A DNA stretch of 64,000 nt from Gammaproteobacteria bacterium (GCA_014337915.1 QUBU01000004.1:87371-151370); one strand, 5' to 3'; shown: positions 19,501 to 29,263, counted from the stretch's first letter. Notes: a model not told the origin generated them from the letters alone. Numbers and translations: made by a program.

Positions 19501-20490
19501 TCACAGCGCCTTCGGCCAGGGCAGCGCCTCCAGGCGCTGCGCGGTCGCCGCGGAACCCGCGAGCGCAGCCAGCGCGGCGCGCATGTCCTGCGGCAGCGGC
19601 GCGCCGAACTCCAGCCACTCGCCGCTGGCCGGATGGCGGAAGCGGATGGCCGAGGCGTGCAGGGCCTGGCGGCGGAAGCCCTGCAGGGCCGCGATGAGCG
19701 CCGCGTCCGCGCCAGCCGGCAGACGTGGCCGGCCGCCGTAGGTGGGGTCGCCGAGGATCGGGAAGCCGATGTGTGCCATGTGCACCCGGATCTGGTGGGT
19801 GCGCCCGGTCTCCAGCCGGACGGCGATGAAGCTGTGCGCGGCAAAGCGGCCCAGCACGCGGTAGTGGGTCACCGCCGGGCGCCCGCTGCCGACGACGGCC
19901 ATGCGCGTGCGCTGCGTTGGATGCCGGCCGATGGGCGCTTCCACCGTGCCGCCCGCGGTCATCACGCCGTTGACGATGGCACGGTACTCGCGCGTGATCT
20001 CGCGCTCCTGCAGGGCGCGCGTCAGGTGGGTGTGGGCGGCGAGGGTCTTCGCCACCAGCACCAGCCCGCTGGTGTCCTTGTCGAGGCGATGCAGCAGGCC
20101 GCTGCGCGGCAGGGCCGCCAGCGCCGGCGCATGGCGGCGCAGGCCGTTCTCCAGCGTCGCGTCGGGATTGCCGGCACCCGGGTGCACCACCAGGCCCGCG
20201 GGCTTGAGCACCACCAGCACCGCATCGTCCTCATGCACCACCTCGAAGGGGACGTCCTGTGCCACCACGGCCGCCCGGGCCGCCACGGTCGCCTGCAACT
20301 CGACCTGCTGCCCGGCCGCAACCAGCGTGCGCGGCTGCGCCACAGCACCGTCGAGCAGGACACAGCCGCCGAGGATCCACTCCTTGATGCGCGAGCGCGA
20401 ATAGTCGGGGAGCAGTTCCGCCAGGGCCTGGTCCAGGCGGCGGCCGGCCTGCTCCTCCGGGATGCTGATGCTGTGGCTGATGGCGGTCAT
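19501..20490 (-). CDS. rluD: 23S rRNA pseudouridine(1911/1915/1917) synthase RluD
   Basis: 329 residues. An S4 RNA-binding domain (about residues 17-65) is followed by the RluA-type pseudouridine synthase domain with the catalytic Asp in HRLDKDTSG (about residue 137). It modifies helix 69 of 23S rRNA. The start at ATG 20490 is the first after the upstream intergenic region and gives the usual N-terminus. It is divergent from bamD and shares a 120-bp regulatory region with it, an arrangement also known in E. coli. Confidence 0.95.
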   Translation of the reverse strand: MTAISHSISIPEEQAGRRLDQALAELLPDYSRSRIKEWILGGCVLLDGAVAQPRTLVAAGQQVELQATVAARAAVVAQDVPFEVVHEDDAVLVVLKPAGLVVHPGAGNPDATLENGLRRHAPALAALPRSGLLHRLDKDTSGLVLVAKTLAAHTHLTRALQEREITREYRAIVNGVMTAGGTVEAPIGRHPTQRTRMAVVGSGRPAVTHYRVLGRFAAHSFIAVRLETGRTHQIRVHMAHIGFPILGDPTYGGRPRLPAGADAALIAALQGFRRQALHASAIRFRHPASGEWLEFGAPLPQDMRAALAALAGSAATAQRLEALPWPKAL

Positions 20491-20610
20491 GGAGTGCGGA
20501 TTGTAAGCGGCCGGGCGACCGCCAGCCCCTGGCCCTGGGCTATACTGCGCAGCCTCGAAGCTTCGCCGTCCTTCGCACAGGTACCCGCGACCTTGTTCCT
20601 GCCCGCCGTC

Positions 20611-21405
20611 ATGCCCCGCGCGCGCCTGCCGGCCATCCTGTCGCTGGTCCTGCTGGTCCTGCTCGTCATGGCCGGCTGCGCCAGCGACAACGAGCGGGAC
20701 ATGAAGTCCGGCGCCGACCAGCTGTATGACAGGGCGCAGTCGGCGATGGACAGCGGCAACTTCCGCAACGCCATCACCTACTACGAGACGCTGGCCGCGC
20801 GCTTCCCGTTCAGCAACCAGGCCAAGCAGGGCCAGCTCGACCTGATCTACTGCTACTACATGAATGCCGAACCGGAATCGGCCATCGACGCGGCCAGCCA
20901 GTTCGAGCGCGAGAACCCGACCCATCCGCGCGTGGACTACGCGCTCTACATGCGCGGGCTCGCCAATTTCAGCGGCCAGTCAAACGCCATCTACCGCTTC
21001 TTCGACGTCGACCTGGCGCGGCGTCCGCCCGACAGGACCCGCGAGTCCTTCTCGGCATTCGCGCAGCTGGTGCAGCGCTACCCGAAGAGCCGCTACGCCG
21101 CCGACGCCCGCCAGCGCATGGTATTCCTGCGCAACCGGCTGGCCGAGTACGAGAACGACGTGGCCCGCTACTACTTCAAGCGCGGCGCCTACCTCGCCGC
21201 GATCGACCGCGCCAGGTTCAACGTGGAAAGCTACGACGGCGCGCCCGCCGTGGCGGAATCGCTGCGCATCATCATCGATTCCTACCGGGCGCTCGGCATG
21301 ACCGACCTCGCCGACAGCACCCGCGAGGTGCTGGCCGCCAACTTCCCCGAGGCCGCCAGGGAGCAGGCGAAGGAAGAAGAGAAGCCCTGGTACCGGTTCT
21401 GGTGA
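20611..21405 (+). CDS. bamD: Outer membrane assembly lipoprotein BamD
   Basis: 264 residues. A lipoprotein signal peptide ends in LVMAGC, with Cys23 as the lipidation site. The mature part has five TPR-like repeats, starting with YDRAQSAMDSGNFRNAITYYETL and including RYPKSRYAADARQRM. BamD is the essential scaffold of the BAM complex on the periplasmic face of the outer membrane. A TATACT at 20541-20546 may be its -10 box, with a poor -35. The gene ends 5 bp before palindrome B1. Confidence 0.95.
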   Translation: MPRARLPAILSLVLLVLLVMAGCASDNERDMKSGADQLYDRAQSAMDSGNFRNAITYYETLAARFPFSNQAKQGQLDLIYCYYMNAEPESAIDAASQFERENPTHPRVDYALYMRGLANFSGQSNAIYRFFDVDLARRPPDRTRESFSAFAQLVQRYPKSRYAADARQRMVFLRNRLAEYENDVARYYFKRGAYLAAIDRARFNVESYDGAPAVAESLRIIIDSYRALGMTDLADSTREVLAANFPEAAREQAKEEEKPWYRFW

Positions 21406-21410
21406 TTCAA

Positions 21411-21508
21411 AGGGAAATAAGGGGACAGTTTACTCAACTCGAACCGGCACCAGTACTCGAGCAGTCGTGGCAGTTTTCGAGTTGAGTAAACTGTCCCCTT
21501 ATTTCCCT
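21411..21508. repeat. Palindromic repeat, type B (copy B1)
   Basis: 98 bp with a perfect 33-bp inverted repeat: 21411-21443 pairs with 21476-21508 around a 32-base loop. The arms read AGGGAAATAA, GGGGACAGTT, TACTCAACTC and so share the GGGGACAGTT core of the type A repeats. It occupies the space between the converging bamD and nadE genes almost exactly (5 bp and 9 bp of margin). It would act as a strong hairpin in both transcripts. Confidence 0.9.
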
Positions 21509-21517
21509 TAATTCCCT

Positions 21518-23137
21518 TCACCGGTACCCCGAGGTGATCGGGTAGCGCCAGTCGCGGCCGAAGGCGCGGCTGCTGATGCGCACCCCGGGTGCCGCCTGGC
21601 GGCGCTTGTACTCGGCGCGTCGCACCATCTCCAGCACGCGTGCCACCACCGCCGGGTCGAAACCGGCGGCGGCGATGTCGGCCACCGAGCGGTTCTCGAG
21701 CATCAGCGCGTCGAGTATCGGGTCCAGCACCTCGTAGGCCGGCAGCGAATCGCTGTCCTTCTGGTCGGGACGCAGTTCGGCGCTGGGCTCACGGCTGATG
21801 ACCCGCTCAGGTATCACGGCACCGAGGCTGTTGCGATAGCGCGCCAGGCGGTAGACGCGCGACTTGGTGCAGTCCCTGATGGGCGCAAAGCCGCCAGCCA
21901 TGTCGCCGTAGAGCGTGGCATAACCGACGGCCATCTCGCTCTTGTTGCCGGTGGTGAGCACCATGCGTCCCGTCTTGTTCGAGATCGCCATGAGCAGCAT
22001 GCCACGGCAGCGTGACTGCAGGTTCTCCTCGGTGGCGTCCTCGGCCCTGCCGGCAAACAGGCCGGCGAGCGCCGTGCGCGCCGCGCCCACCATGCCCTCG
22101 ATGGAGATCACCTCGTAGTCTACGGCCATGGCGCGGGCCTGGGCCTGCGCGTCCTCGAGGCTGATGGCGGAGGTGTAGCGATAGGGCATCATCACCGCCT
22201 GCAGCGCGGGCGCACCCAGCGCGTCCACGGCGATGGCCAGGGTGAGGGCCGAGTCGACCCCGCCGGAGAGCCCGAGCACGGCACCCCGGAAGCCGTTCTT
22301 GCCGACGTAGTCGCGCACGCCGAGCACCAGCGCCCCGTAGACGCTGGCCTCGTCGTCGAGCAGCGGCGCGACCTGCCCCGGCAGTGCCTGCAGGCGTCCG
22401 TCCCTGCGCGCCAGACTGCAATGGAACAGGCCTTCCACGAAGGCCGGCGCGCGCATGCGCACGCTGCCCGCAGCATCCACCAGGCAGGAGCCACCATCGA
22501 ACACCAGTTCGTCCTGCCCGCCCACGAGGTTCGTGTAGGCGACAGGCAGCCCGGTCTCGCGCGCTCGCGTGGCCAGCACCGCCTCGCGCTGCGCCTGCTT
22601 GCCGACTTCGAAGGGCGAGCCGTTCGGCACCACGATGAGCTCGGCGCCGGCATCGCGTGCGGCACGGCAGGGGCCGGCGGCCCACAGGTCCTCGCAGATG
22701 CCGATGCCAATACGGATATCGCCGAGGGTGGCGACCACCGGGCCCGTGCCCGACTGGAAATAGCGCTTCTCGTCGAAAACGCTGTAGTTCGGCAGCAGTT
22801 GCTTGCGATAGCTGGCGCGCAGCTGGCCGTCGGCGAGCAGCGCCGCGGCGTTGTAGATCGCACTGCCGACGTACTCCGGATAACCCACCAGCACCGCGAT
22901 GCCGGTGGCAGCCGCGCGCACCTCGTCCAACGCACTCGCCACCTGCCGGCGCAGGCCGCCGTGGAGCAGCAGGTCCTCGGGCGGATAGCCGCAGAGCGCG
23001 AGTTCGGGAAAGACGACGAGGTCGGCACCCGCCTCGCGTGCACCGGAAATCGCCGTGGTGATCCGGCTGACATTGCCCGGTACGTCGCCGACCAGCAGAT
23101 TGATCTGCGCGAAGGCGATATTGAAGGCGCCGGTCAT
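21518..23137 (-). CDS. nadE: Glutamine-dependent NAD+ synthetase
   Basis: 539 residues. The N-terminal nitrilase-type glutaminase domain has its Glu-Lys-Cys triad in FPELALCGYP, YRKQLLPNY and IGICEDLW. The C-terminal synthetase domain (from about residue 265) has the PP-loop GLSGGVDS. It makes NAD+ from deamido-NAD+, ATP and glutamine in the cytoplasm. The gene is bracketed by palindromes B1 (9 bp after the stop) and B2 (8 bp before the ATG). The bases ahead of the ATG show no Shine-Dalgarno sequence, perhaps because B2 replaced it. Confidence 0.96.
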   Translation of the reverse strand: MTGAFNIAFAQINLLVGDVPGNVSRITTAISGAREAGADLVVFPELALCGYPPEDLLLHGGLRRQVASALDEVRAAATGIAVLVGYPEYVGSAIYNAAALLADGQLRASYRKQLLPNYSVFDEKRYFQSGTGPVVATLGDIRIGIGICEDLWAAGPCRAARDAGAELIVVPNGSPFEVGKQAQREAVLATRARETGLPVAYTNLVGGQDELVFDGGSCLVDAAGSVRMRAPAFVEGLFHCSLARRDGRLQALPGQVAPLLDDEASVYGALVLGVRDYVGKNGFRGAVLGLSGGVDSALTLAIAVDALGAPALQAVMMPYRYTSAISLEDAQAQARAMAVDYEVISIEGMVGAARTALAGLFAGRAEDATEENLQSRCRGMLLMAISNKTGRMVLTTGNKSEMAVGYATLYGDMAGGFAPIRDCTKSRVYRLARYRNSLGAVIPERVISREPSAELRPDQKDSDSLPAYEVLDPILDALMLENRSVADIAAAGFDPAVVARVLEMVRRAEYKRRQAAPGVRISSRAFGRDWRYPITSGYR

Positions 23138-23145
23138 GGAAACAG

Positions 23146-23247
23146 GGGGAATTAAGGGGACAGTTTACTCAACTCAGACACTGCCGCAGGGCATGGATCG
23201 CTGGGGTCAGTCAGTACGAGTTGAGTAAACTGTCCCCATAATTCCCC
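23146..23247. repeat. Palindromic repeat, type B (copy B2)
   Basis: 102 bp with a 30-bp inverted repeat: 23146-23175 pairs with 23218-23247, with one mismatch, around a 42-base loop. The inner 20 bases of each arm equal those of B1 (GGGGACAGTT then TACTCAACTC). The loop is unrelated to that of B1. It lies between the sucD stop and the nadE start, ending 8 bp from the nadE ATG, so it forms most of the nadE leader. Confidence 0.88.
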
Positions 23248-23271
23248 TTAATTTCTTATTTCCCTTACGTC

Positions 23272-24144
23272 TCAGCCGCCGAGCAGCTCCTTCATGGCCT
23301 GGCCGAGTTCGGCCGGCGAGCGCACGGCGCGCACGCGGGCTTCCTCCAGCGCGGCGTACTTGGCCGCCGCGGTGCCGGCACCACCGGAGATGATGGCGCC
23401 CGCATGGCCCATGCGCTTGCCGGGGGGCGCGGTCACGCCGGCGATGTAGGCCACCACCGGCTTGGTCACATGGTCGCGGATGTAGCGGGCGGCGGCTTCC
23501 TCGTCGCTGCCGCCGATCTCGCCGACCATGATGATGCCTTCGGTCTGCGGGTCTTCCTGGAACAGCGCGAGGCAGTCGATGAAGTTCATGCCGCGGATCG
23601 GATCGCCGCCGATGCCGACGCAGGTACTCTGGCCGAGGCCATTGCTGGTGGTCTGGTAGACCGCCTCGTAGGTCAGCGTGCCCGAGCGCGAGACGATGCC
23701 GACGCGGCCCGGCTGGTGGATGAAGCCGGGCATGATGCCGATCTTGCACTCGCCCGGGGTGATGATGCCCGGGCAGTTCGGGCCAATGAGGCGGCAGCGG
23801 TAGTCGCCGAGCACCGCCTTGACTTTCACCATGTCCTGGACCGGGATGCCCTCGGTGATGCACACCACCAGTTCGATGCCGGCGTCGGCCGCCGCAAGGA
23901 TGGCATCGGCCGCGGCCGGAGCCGGTACGAAGATGACGCTGACCGTGGCGCCGGTGGCCTTGACGGCCTCGGGCATGGTGTCGAAGACCGGCAGCCCGAG
24001 GTGGCTTTCGCCGCCACGGCCGGGCGTGACGCCGGCGACCATCTGCGTGCCGTACTCCAGGCACTGCTGCGCGTGGAACTGGCCCTGCCGGCCGGTGAGG
24101 CCCTGGCAGATGACGCGGGTGTTGCGGTTGACGAGGATGCTCAT
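23272..24144 (-). CDS. sucD: Succinyl-CoA synthetase, alpha subunit
   Basis: 290 residues, the standard length. A CoA-binding Rossmann domain is at the N-terminus ([13 protein letters not shown] region), the [19 protein letters not shown] segment lies mid-protein, and the phosphorylated catalytic His is in [14 protein letters not shown] (about residue 246). Together with SucC it converts succinyl-CoA to succinate with nucleotide triphosphate formation in the TCA cycle. The ATG overlaps the sucC stop by four bases, giving a coupled sucCD operon. Confidence 0.97.
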   Translation of the reverse strand: MSILVNRNTRVICQGLTGRQGQFHAQQCLEYGTQMVAGVTPGRGGESHLGLPVFDTMPEAVKATGATVSVIFVPAPAAADAILAAADAGIELVVCITEGIPVQDMVKVKAVLGDYRCRLIGPNCPGIITPGECKIGIMPGFIHQPGRVGIVSRSGTLTYEAVYQTTSNGLGQSTCVGIGGDPIRGMNFIDCLALFQEDPQTEGIIMVGEIGGSDEEAAARYIRDHVTKPVVAYIAGVTAPPGKRMGHAGAIISGGAGTAAAKYAALEEARVRAVRSPAELGQAMKELLGG

Positions 24145-25310
24145 GACGATTTCCCGGCTGCGGCCACGACCTTGCGCGCGGCATCGGTCAGATCAGCGGC
24201 GGCTGTGATGTCCAGCCCGCTCTGGGCCAGCAGCTTGCGCCCCTGCTCCACGTTGGTGCCCTCCAGGCGCACCACCACGGGTACCTTGACGCTCACTTCG
24301 CGCACCGCCTGGATGATGCCCTCGGCGATGAGGTCGCAGCGGACGATGCCGCCGAAGATGTTGACGAGGATGGCGCGCACTGCCGGGTTGCTCAGGATCA
24401 GCTTGAACGCCGCCGCCACCCGCTCCGGCGTGGCGCCGCCGCCGACGTCGAGGAAGTTGGCCGGCTCGCCACCGTGCAGCTTGATGAGGTCCATGGTGGC
24501 CATGGCCAGCCCGGCGCCATTGACCATGCAGGCAATATTGCCGTCGAGCGAGACGTAGTTGAGGTCATGCTCGGCGGCACGCCGCTCCATCTCGTCCTCC
24601 TGGGACGGATCGCGCATGGCCTGCAGCTCGGCACGCCGGAACAGGGCGTTGTCCTCGATGTTGATCTTGGCATCCAGCGCCAGCAGGTTGCCGTCGCCGG
24701 TGACGATCAGCGGATTGATCTCGATCAGGCTGGCGTCGCAGTCACAGAACAGGCGGTAGAGCTTCTGGCAGATGTCGATGAACTGCTTGATCTGCTCGTT
24801 GTTCAGGCCCAGCCCGTAGCCCATCTGCCGCACCTGGTAGGCCTGCAGGCCCGCGGCCGGGTGCACCGCGGTGGTGAGGATCTTCTCCGGGGTCTGCGCT
24901 GCGACTTCCTCGATGTCCATGCCGCCCGCGGCCGAGGCGAGGAACGAAATGCGCTGGCGGTTGCGGTCCACCAGCAGCGACAGATAGAGCTCGCGCTCGA
25001 TCTTGCTGCCCACCTCGACGAACACCAGGTTGACCGGCAGCCCGGCGGCCCCGGTCTGCTTGGTCTTCAGCCGCGAGCCGATCATGCCGGCGGCCGCCGC
25101 GCGCACCTCCTCGGCGCTGCGGGCGAGCTTCACGCCACCCGCCTTGCCGCGGCCGCCCGCGTGCACCTGGGCCTTGACCACCCAGAGGCCGCCGCCGAGA
25201 CGGTCGGCGGCCGCGCTGGCCTGGGCGGGCGTGGCGGCCACCTCGCCCCGGGTCACCGGGATGCGGTAGCGGGAAAACAGCTGCTTGGCCTGGTATTCGT
25301 GCAGGTTCAT
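24141..25310 (-). CDS. sucC: Succinyl-CoA synthetase, beta subunit
   Basis: 389 residues, starting [15 protein letters not shown] as in nearly all SucC proteins. An ATP-grasp domain ([17 protein letters not shown] near residues 46-62) is followed by the C-terminal ligase domain with NFLDVGGGA and [10 protein letters not shown]. It binds nucleotide and succinate. The gene is divergent from pilS across a 161-bp region and is not next to sucAB, so TCA genes are split in this genome. Confidence 0.97.
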   Translation of the reverse strand: MNLHEYQAKQLFSRYRIPVTRGEVAATPAQASAAADRLGGGLWVVKAQVHAGGRGKAGGVKLARSAEEVRAAAAGMIGSRLKTKQTGAAGLPVNLVFVEVGSKIERELYLSLLVDRNRQRISFLASAAGGMDIEEVAAQTPEKILTTAVHPAAGLQAYQVRQMGYGLGLNNEQIKQFIDICQKLYRLFCDCDASLIEINPLIVTGDGNLLALDAKINIEDNALFRRAELQAMRDPSQEDEMERRAAEHDLNYVSLDGNIACMVNGAGLAMATMDLIKLHGGEPANFLDVGGGATPERVAAAFKLILSNPAVRAILVNIFGGIVRCDLIAEGIIQAVREVSVKVPVVVRLEGTNVEQGRKLLAQSGLDITAAADLTDAARKVVAAAGKSS

Positions 25311-25471
25311 GTGGGCGACGCGCGTGGTGACCGCAAGTGCGCGTATTGTGGGGGAAACCGGGCTTTAGTCAAACGCGCTGCGGTGGACCGGGCCGGCGCA
25401 GCGCATTGTGAAGCCGGTCACGACGGCGTCACCCTGATCCGACATAATCCCCTCTCTTCGCGGAAGACCCG

Positions 25472-27130
25472 ATGGCCATTTCCGAGCAAACCATACCGGC
25501 CCAGTTCCGGGCGGCGGGCGAGGCCACCCGGTCGCTCGCGCCCGACGCCTCGCGCCGCGTCGTGCGCCTGGTCGCGGTATTCCGGGTGCTCGTGGGCCTG
25601 GCACTGCTCGCCGTATCGCTGGTTTCGCGCGATGCGCCGCTGCTGAACGAGCGGCTGCCCGCTGAGTTTCGCAGCATCGCCGCCCTCTATGCGCTGCTCG
25701 CCGTCGGCATCCTCGTCTACCAGCGCCGCCGGCCGATCGCCGGTCCACTGCGCGTCCCTGCGCTGCTCAGCCTGGACATCGCCGCCATCGTCATGCTCAT
25801 GCATACCGGTGCCGGCATCAGGAGCGGCATCGGCGGCCTGCTGGTGGTGTTCGTCGGCGCCGCTGCCCTGACCCTGCCCGGACGCCACGCCTTCCTCGCC
25901 GCGGCGATCGCCACCATGGCGGTGCTGCTGGAACAGGCGCTGGCCTTCTCCCAGCGGCTGGCGCCGGTCAACGACTTCATCGCCGCGGGCATGCTGGGCG
26001 CGGTGATTTTCGCCATCGCTGCCGCCGCCTTCCCCCTGGCCCGCCGGCTGGAGGAAAGCGAGGCGCTGGCCCACCAGCGCGGCATCGACCTGGCCAACAT
26101 GGCCCAGCTCAACGAGTACATCATCCGCAACCTGCGCGAGAGCATCATCGTCGTGGATGCCGCCAACAACGTGCGCCTGATGAACCAGACGGCCGCCGAG
26201 CAGCTGGGCGTGCGCAGCCAGGCCAACGGCCAGCCGCTGCGGCGCGTATCGCCGGAACTCGCACGCCTGCTGGACGGCTGGCGTCGCGGCGAGGACGCAC
26301 GGCGCCAGCTGCCGACCTTCGTATCGGCGGACGGCAGCACGCAGATCAACAGCTACCTCGCGCCACTGGAGGGCCGTGAGGATGGCCCGGTGCTGATCTT
26401 CCTCGAGGACGCCGGGCTGCTGGCCGAAAAGGTGCAGCAATCGAAGCTCGCGGCGCTGGGGCGCCTCACCGCCAGCATCGCCCACGAGGTGCGCAACCCG
26501 GTCGGCGCCATGAGCCATGCCGGCCAGCTGCTCGAGGAGTCGCCGGCCATCGGGCCGGACGAGCACCGCCTGCTGCAGATCATCCGCACCAACTCCCGCC
26601 GCGTCAGCGACATCGTCGACAACATCCTGCAGCTCTCGCGCCGCGAGGCCAGCAAGCCGCAGCTGCTGTCGCTGCGCAGCTGGACCAGCGCCTTCGTCAC
26701 CGAGTTCACCACCACGCTCGAACTCTTCGAGGGCCAGGTTGCCGCCATCACCAGCGAGGACGTCGAAGTGCGCATGGACCCGGGGCACCTGCACCAGGTG
26801 GTGTGGAACCTGTGCGAGAACGCGGTGAAGTACGCCAGCGAAACCGCCGGCGGCATTGCCGTGGAACTGTCCTGGGGCCGCATGCCCGGCAGCCGCCGTC
26901 CGTACCTGGAGGTGGCCGACCGCGGCCCCGGCATCCACGAATCCCTCGTCGATCGGGTGTTCGAGCCCTTCGCCACCGGCCCTGCCGGCGGCACCGGCCT
27001 CGGCCTGTTCATCTCGCGGGAACTCTGCGAGTGCAACCGCGCGGCGCTGATCCTCGAGCCGCGCAAGGGTGGCGGCAGCCTGTTCCGCATCGTGTTCGCC
27101 GACCCGGCACGCTGGGGAGGTGAAGCATGA
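25472..27130 (+). CDS. pilS: Type IV pilus sensor histidine kinase PilS
   Basis: 552 residues. About six hydrophobic segments in residues 25-195 anchor it in the inner membrane. A PAS-like domain follows (about 210-320), then a HisKA domain with the phospho-accepting His338 in SIAHEVRNPVGAMSHA, and a HATPase domain with the N box (NLCENAVKYA), DRGPGI and GTGLGLFIS. It phosphorylates PilR to control pilin expression. The stop codon overlaps the pilR ATG by four bases. Confidence 0.95.
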   Translation: MAISEQTIPAQFRAAGEATRSLAPDASRRVVRLVAVFRVLVGLALLAVSLVSRDAPLLNERLPAEFRSIAALYALLAVGILVYQRRRPIAGPLRVPALLSLDIAAIVMLMHTGAGIRSGIGGLLVVFVGAAALTLPGRHAFLAAAIATMAVLLEQALAFSQRLAPVNDFIAAGMLGAVIFAIAAAAFPLARRLEESEALAHQRGIDLANMAQLNEYIIRNLRESIIVVDAANNVRLMNQTAAEQLGVRSQANGQPLRRVSPELARLLDGWRRGEDARRQLPTFVSADGSTQINSYLAPLEGREDGPVLIFLEDAGLLAEKVQQSKLAALGRLTASIAHEVRNPVGAMSHAGQLLEESPAIGPDEHRLLQIIRTNSRRVSDIVDNILQLSRREASKPQLLSLRSWTSAFVTEFTTTLELFEGQVAAITSEDVEVRMDPGHLHQVVWNLCENAVKYASETAGGIAVELSWGRMPGSRRPYLEVADRGPGIHESLVDRVFEPFATGPAGGTGLGLFISRELCECNRAALILEPRKGGGSLFRIVFADPARWGGEA

Positions 27131-28449
27131 GCAGGCCCCTGGCCCTGGTGGTGGACGACGAGCCGGACATCCGCGAGCTGCTGACTATCACCCTGCAGCG
27201 CATGGACATCGACACCCGCAGCTGCGGCGACGTGGCCTCCGCCAAGGCGCAGCTACGCGGTGGCGACTTCCAGCTCTGCCTCACCGACATGCGCCTGCCG
27301 GATGGTGACGGGCTCGACCTCGTGGCCTGGATGCAGGCGAGCGGCCTGCGCACCCCGGTGGCGGTGATCACCGCGCATGGCAACGTCGAGACCGCGGTGC
27401 GGGCGCTGAAGTCCGGCGCCTTCGACTTCATTTCCAAGCCGCTGGACCTCGCCAACCTGCGCAAGCTGGTCGCCAACGCGCTGAAGCTCTCCAGCGTCGA
27501 GCCGGCGGCGCCGGCCGGCCGTGCCAGGCTGCTGGGGGAATCGGCACCGGTGCAGAAGCTGCGCGAGATGATCACCCGCGTGGCCCGCAGCCAGGCCCCG
27601 GTGCACATCACCGGCGAGTCCGGCACCGGCAAGGAACTGGTGGCGCGCATGATCCACGACCTGGGTGCGCGCGCGGCCGGCCCCTTCATGCCGGTGAACT
27701 GCGGCGCCATCCCCGGCGAACTCATGGAGAGCGAGTTCTTCGGGCATCGCAAGGGCGCGTTCACCGGTGCGGTGGCCGACAAACCGGGCCTGTTCCAGGG
27801 CGCCGACGGCGGCACGCTGTTCCTCGACGAGATCGCCGAGCTGCCGCTGCCCATGCAGGTGAAGCTGCTGCGCGTGATCCAGGAGAAGACCATCCGTCCC
27901 ATCGGCCAGCCGCAGGAAGTGCCGATCGACGTGCGCATCCTCTCGGCCACGCACAAGGACCTGCGGGCGCTGGTGGCCGCCGGCCAGTTCCGCGAGGACC
28001 TCTTCTACCGCATCAACGTCATCGAGCTGCGGGTGCCGCCGCTGCGTGAGCGCGGTGGCGACATCCTGCTGCTGACCCGCCACCTGCTGGAGCGCCAGGC
28101 GCGGGAGCTGGGCCTGCCCGTGCCGGCGCTGAGTGCGGAAGCCGCCAGGAAGCTCGCGGCCTATGCCTTTCCCGGAAACGTCCGCGAGCTGGAAAACATC
28201 GTCGAGCGGGCGGTGGCGCTGTCCGCCGGCGGGGATATCGTCGCCGAGGACATCCAGGTCCACGAGGGCGCGACAGACCCGGCTGCCAGTAGCGCCGCCG
28301 ACCTCGGTGAACGCATCGATTCGGTGCAGCGCGAGGCCATCCAGAGGGCGCTGGAGGCCAACCGCTTCAACAAGACCGCTGCGGCACGGCAACTGGGCCT
28401 GACGTTGCGGGCGCTGCGCTACCGCATGGGCAAGCTCGGCATGGAGTGA
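27127..28449 (+). CDS. pilR: Sigma-54-dependent response regulator PilR
   Basis: 440 residues. The receiver domain has Asp54 in [12 protein letters not shown] as phospho-acceptor. The central AAA+ domain has Walker A GESGTGKE, the sigma-54-contacting GAFTGA loop and [10 protein letters not shown] Fis-type helix-turn-helix ends the protein ([20 protein letters not shown]). It activates sigma-54 RNA polymerase at pilA; a matching promoter lies just downstream, in front of pilA. Confidence 0.96.
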   Translation: MSRPLALVVDDEPDIRELLTITLQRMDIDTRSCGDVASAKAQLRGGDFQLCLTDMRLPDGDGLDLVAWMQASGLRTPVAVITAHGNVETAVRALKSGAFDFISKPLDLANLRKLVANALKLSSVEPAAPAGRARLLGESAPVQKLREMITRVARSQAPVHITGESGTGKELVARMIHDLGARAAGPFMPVNCGAIPGELMESEFFGHRKGAFTGAVADKPGLFQGADGGTLFLDEIAELPLPMQVKLLRVIQEKTIRPIGQPQEVPIDVRILSATHKDLRALVAAGQFREDLFYRINVIELRVPPLRERGGDILLLTRHLLERQARELGLPVPALSAEAARKLAAYAFPGNVRELENIVERAVALSAGGDIVAEDIQVHEGATDPAASSAADLGERIDSVQREAIQRALEANRFNKTAAARQLGLTLRALRYRMGKLGME

Positions 28450-28609
28450 GCCGCGGGGCCGAACCTGACCAGAAAGGTCACATTCTGACGCTGCGCGTCA
28501 GTTGCCGGAGCCAGCATGGCTTTCATTATGTCGAGGCAGGCAGCAGGCCTGTCTTAATGCAACCGGAAAACGCTGCCGGCACCGGTAGTTGCACCAGGGC
28601 ACCAGCCGC

Positions 28610-28625
28610 TGGCACAGGCCTTGCA
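28610..28625 (+). promoter_or_regulatory. Sigma-54 promoter of pilA
   Basis: TGGCAC at 28610-28615, a 5-base spacer and TTGCA at 28621-28625 match the -24/-12 consensus TGGCAC-N5-TTGCA in full. The predicted start of transcription is about 28636, giving a 55-base leader before the pilA ATG. PilR, encoded immediately upstream, is the expected activator; its binding sites should lie within 28450-28600 but I could not define them. Confidence 0.9.
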
Positions 28626-28691
28626 GTCATTCACCCCGAAATGGTCTTTTGCCATTCGCATTGCCACCACTTGAAACAGGAGTATCACCTC

Positions 28692-29201
28692 ATGAAGACG
28701 ATCCAGAAGGGCTTCACGCTCATCGAACTGATGATCGTGGTCGCCATCATCGGCATCCTGGCCGCCATCGCCATCCCGGCGTACCAGGACTACACGATCC
28801 GCTCGCAGGTCACCGAAGGCCTGACGCTGGCCGCTTCCGCCAAGGCCGCCGTCGCCGAGTCCTTCGCCAACCGTGGCGTCGCCCCGGCCGACCGCACGGC
28901 TGCCGGCATGACCGCCACTGCGACCGACACCAGCGGCAACTATGTCACGCAGGTGGACGTCGCCAACGGCACGATCACCATCACCTATGGCAACGATGCC
29001 AACGCCGTGATCGGTGGCGAGACGCTGAGCCTGACCCCCTACGAGTCCGCGGACCTGAGCGTCGTCTGGCGCTGCGGTAACGCTGCTGCACCTGCCAATA
29101 CGCAGCTCCTCGGCACGGCTGGTGGTGGCGCGACCGCTGCCTATGTCGCCCCGTCGGCTGGCATGCTCGACAAGTACCTGCCGGCTGCCTGCCGTCCGTA
29201 A
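28692..29201 (+). CDS. pilA: Type IV major pilin PilA
   Basis: 169 residues. The short leader MKTIQKG is cut by PilD before Phe8; the mature protein starts [22 protein letters not shown] with Glu5, needed for assembly. A long N-terminal helix is followed by a globular domain that ends with the disulfide-loop cysteines Cys128 and Cys167. AGGAG lies ten bases ahead of the ATG. Upstream is a sigma-54 promoter and downstream a strong terminator, so pilA is its own unit. The ATG at 28692 is chosen over longer readings because of the RBS and leader. Confidence 0.96.
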   Translation: MKTIQKGFTLIELMIVVAIIGILAAIAIPAYQDYTIRSQVTEGLTLAASAKAAVAESFANRGVAPADRTAAGMTATATDTSGNYVTQVDVANGTITITYGNDANAVIGGETLSLTPYESADLSVVWRCGNAAAPANTQLLGTAGGGATAAYVAPSAGMLDKYLPAACRP

Positions 29202-29232
29202 GCTCAGGGGCCAGGCAGTCTGGTCCGAGCCG

Positions 29233-29263
29233 AAGGGGGCCCCATGGGCCCCCTTCCTTTTTT
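29233..29263 (+). terminator. Rho-independent terminator of pilA
   Basis: A 10-bp GC-rich stem (AAGGGGGCCC at 29233-29242 pairing with GGGCCCCCTT at 29246-29255, three-base loop) is followed by CCTTTTTT. It lies 32 bp after the pilA stop and separates the abundant pilin message from pilBCD. Confidence 0.9.

Noticed and set aside
15318..23247. The palindromic repeats as a CRISPR array
   Set aside because: Only four copies of two types, kilobases apart, with no regular spacers and no cas genes.
28485..28501. Small hairpin (CTGACGC/GCGTCAG) after pilR as a terminator
   Set aside because: The 7-bp stem has no following T run, so it is not called as a terminator; a role as a binding site is equally unproven.
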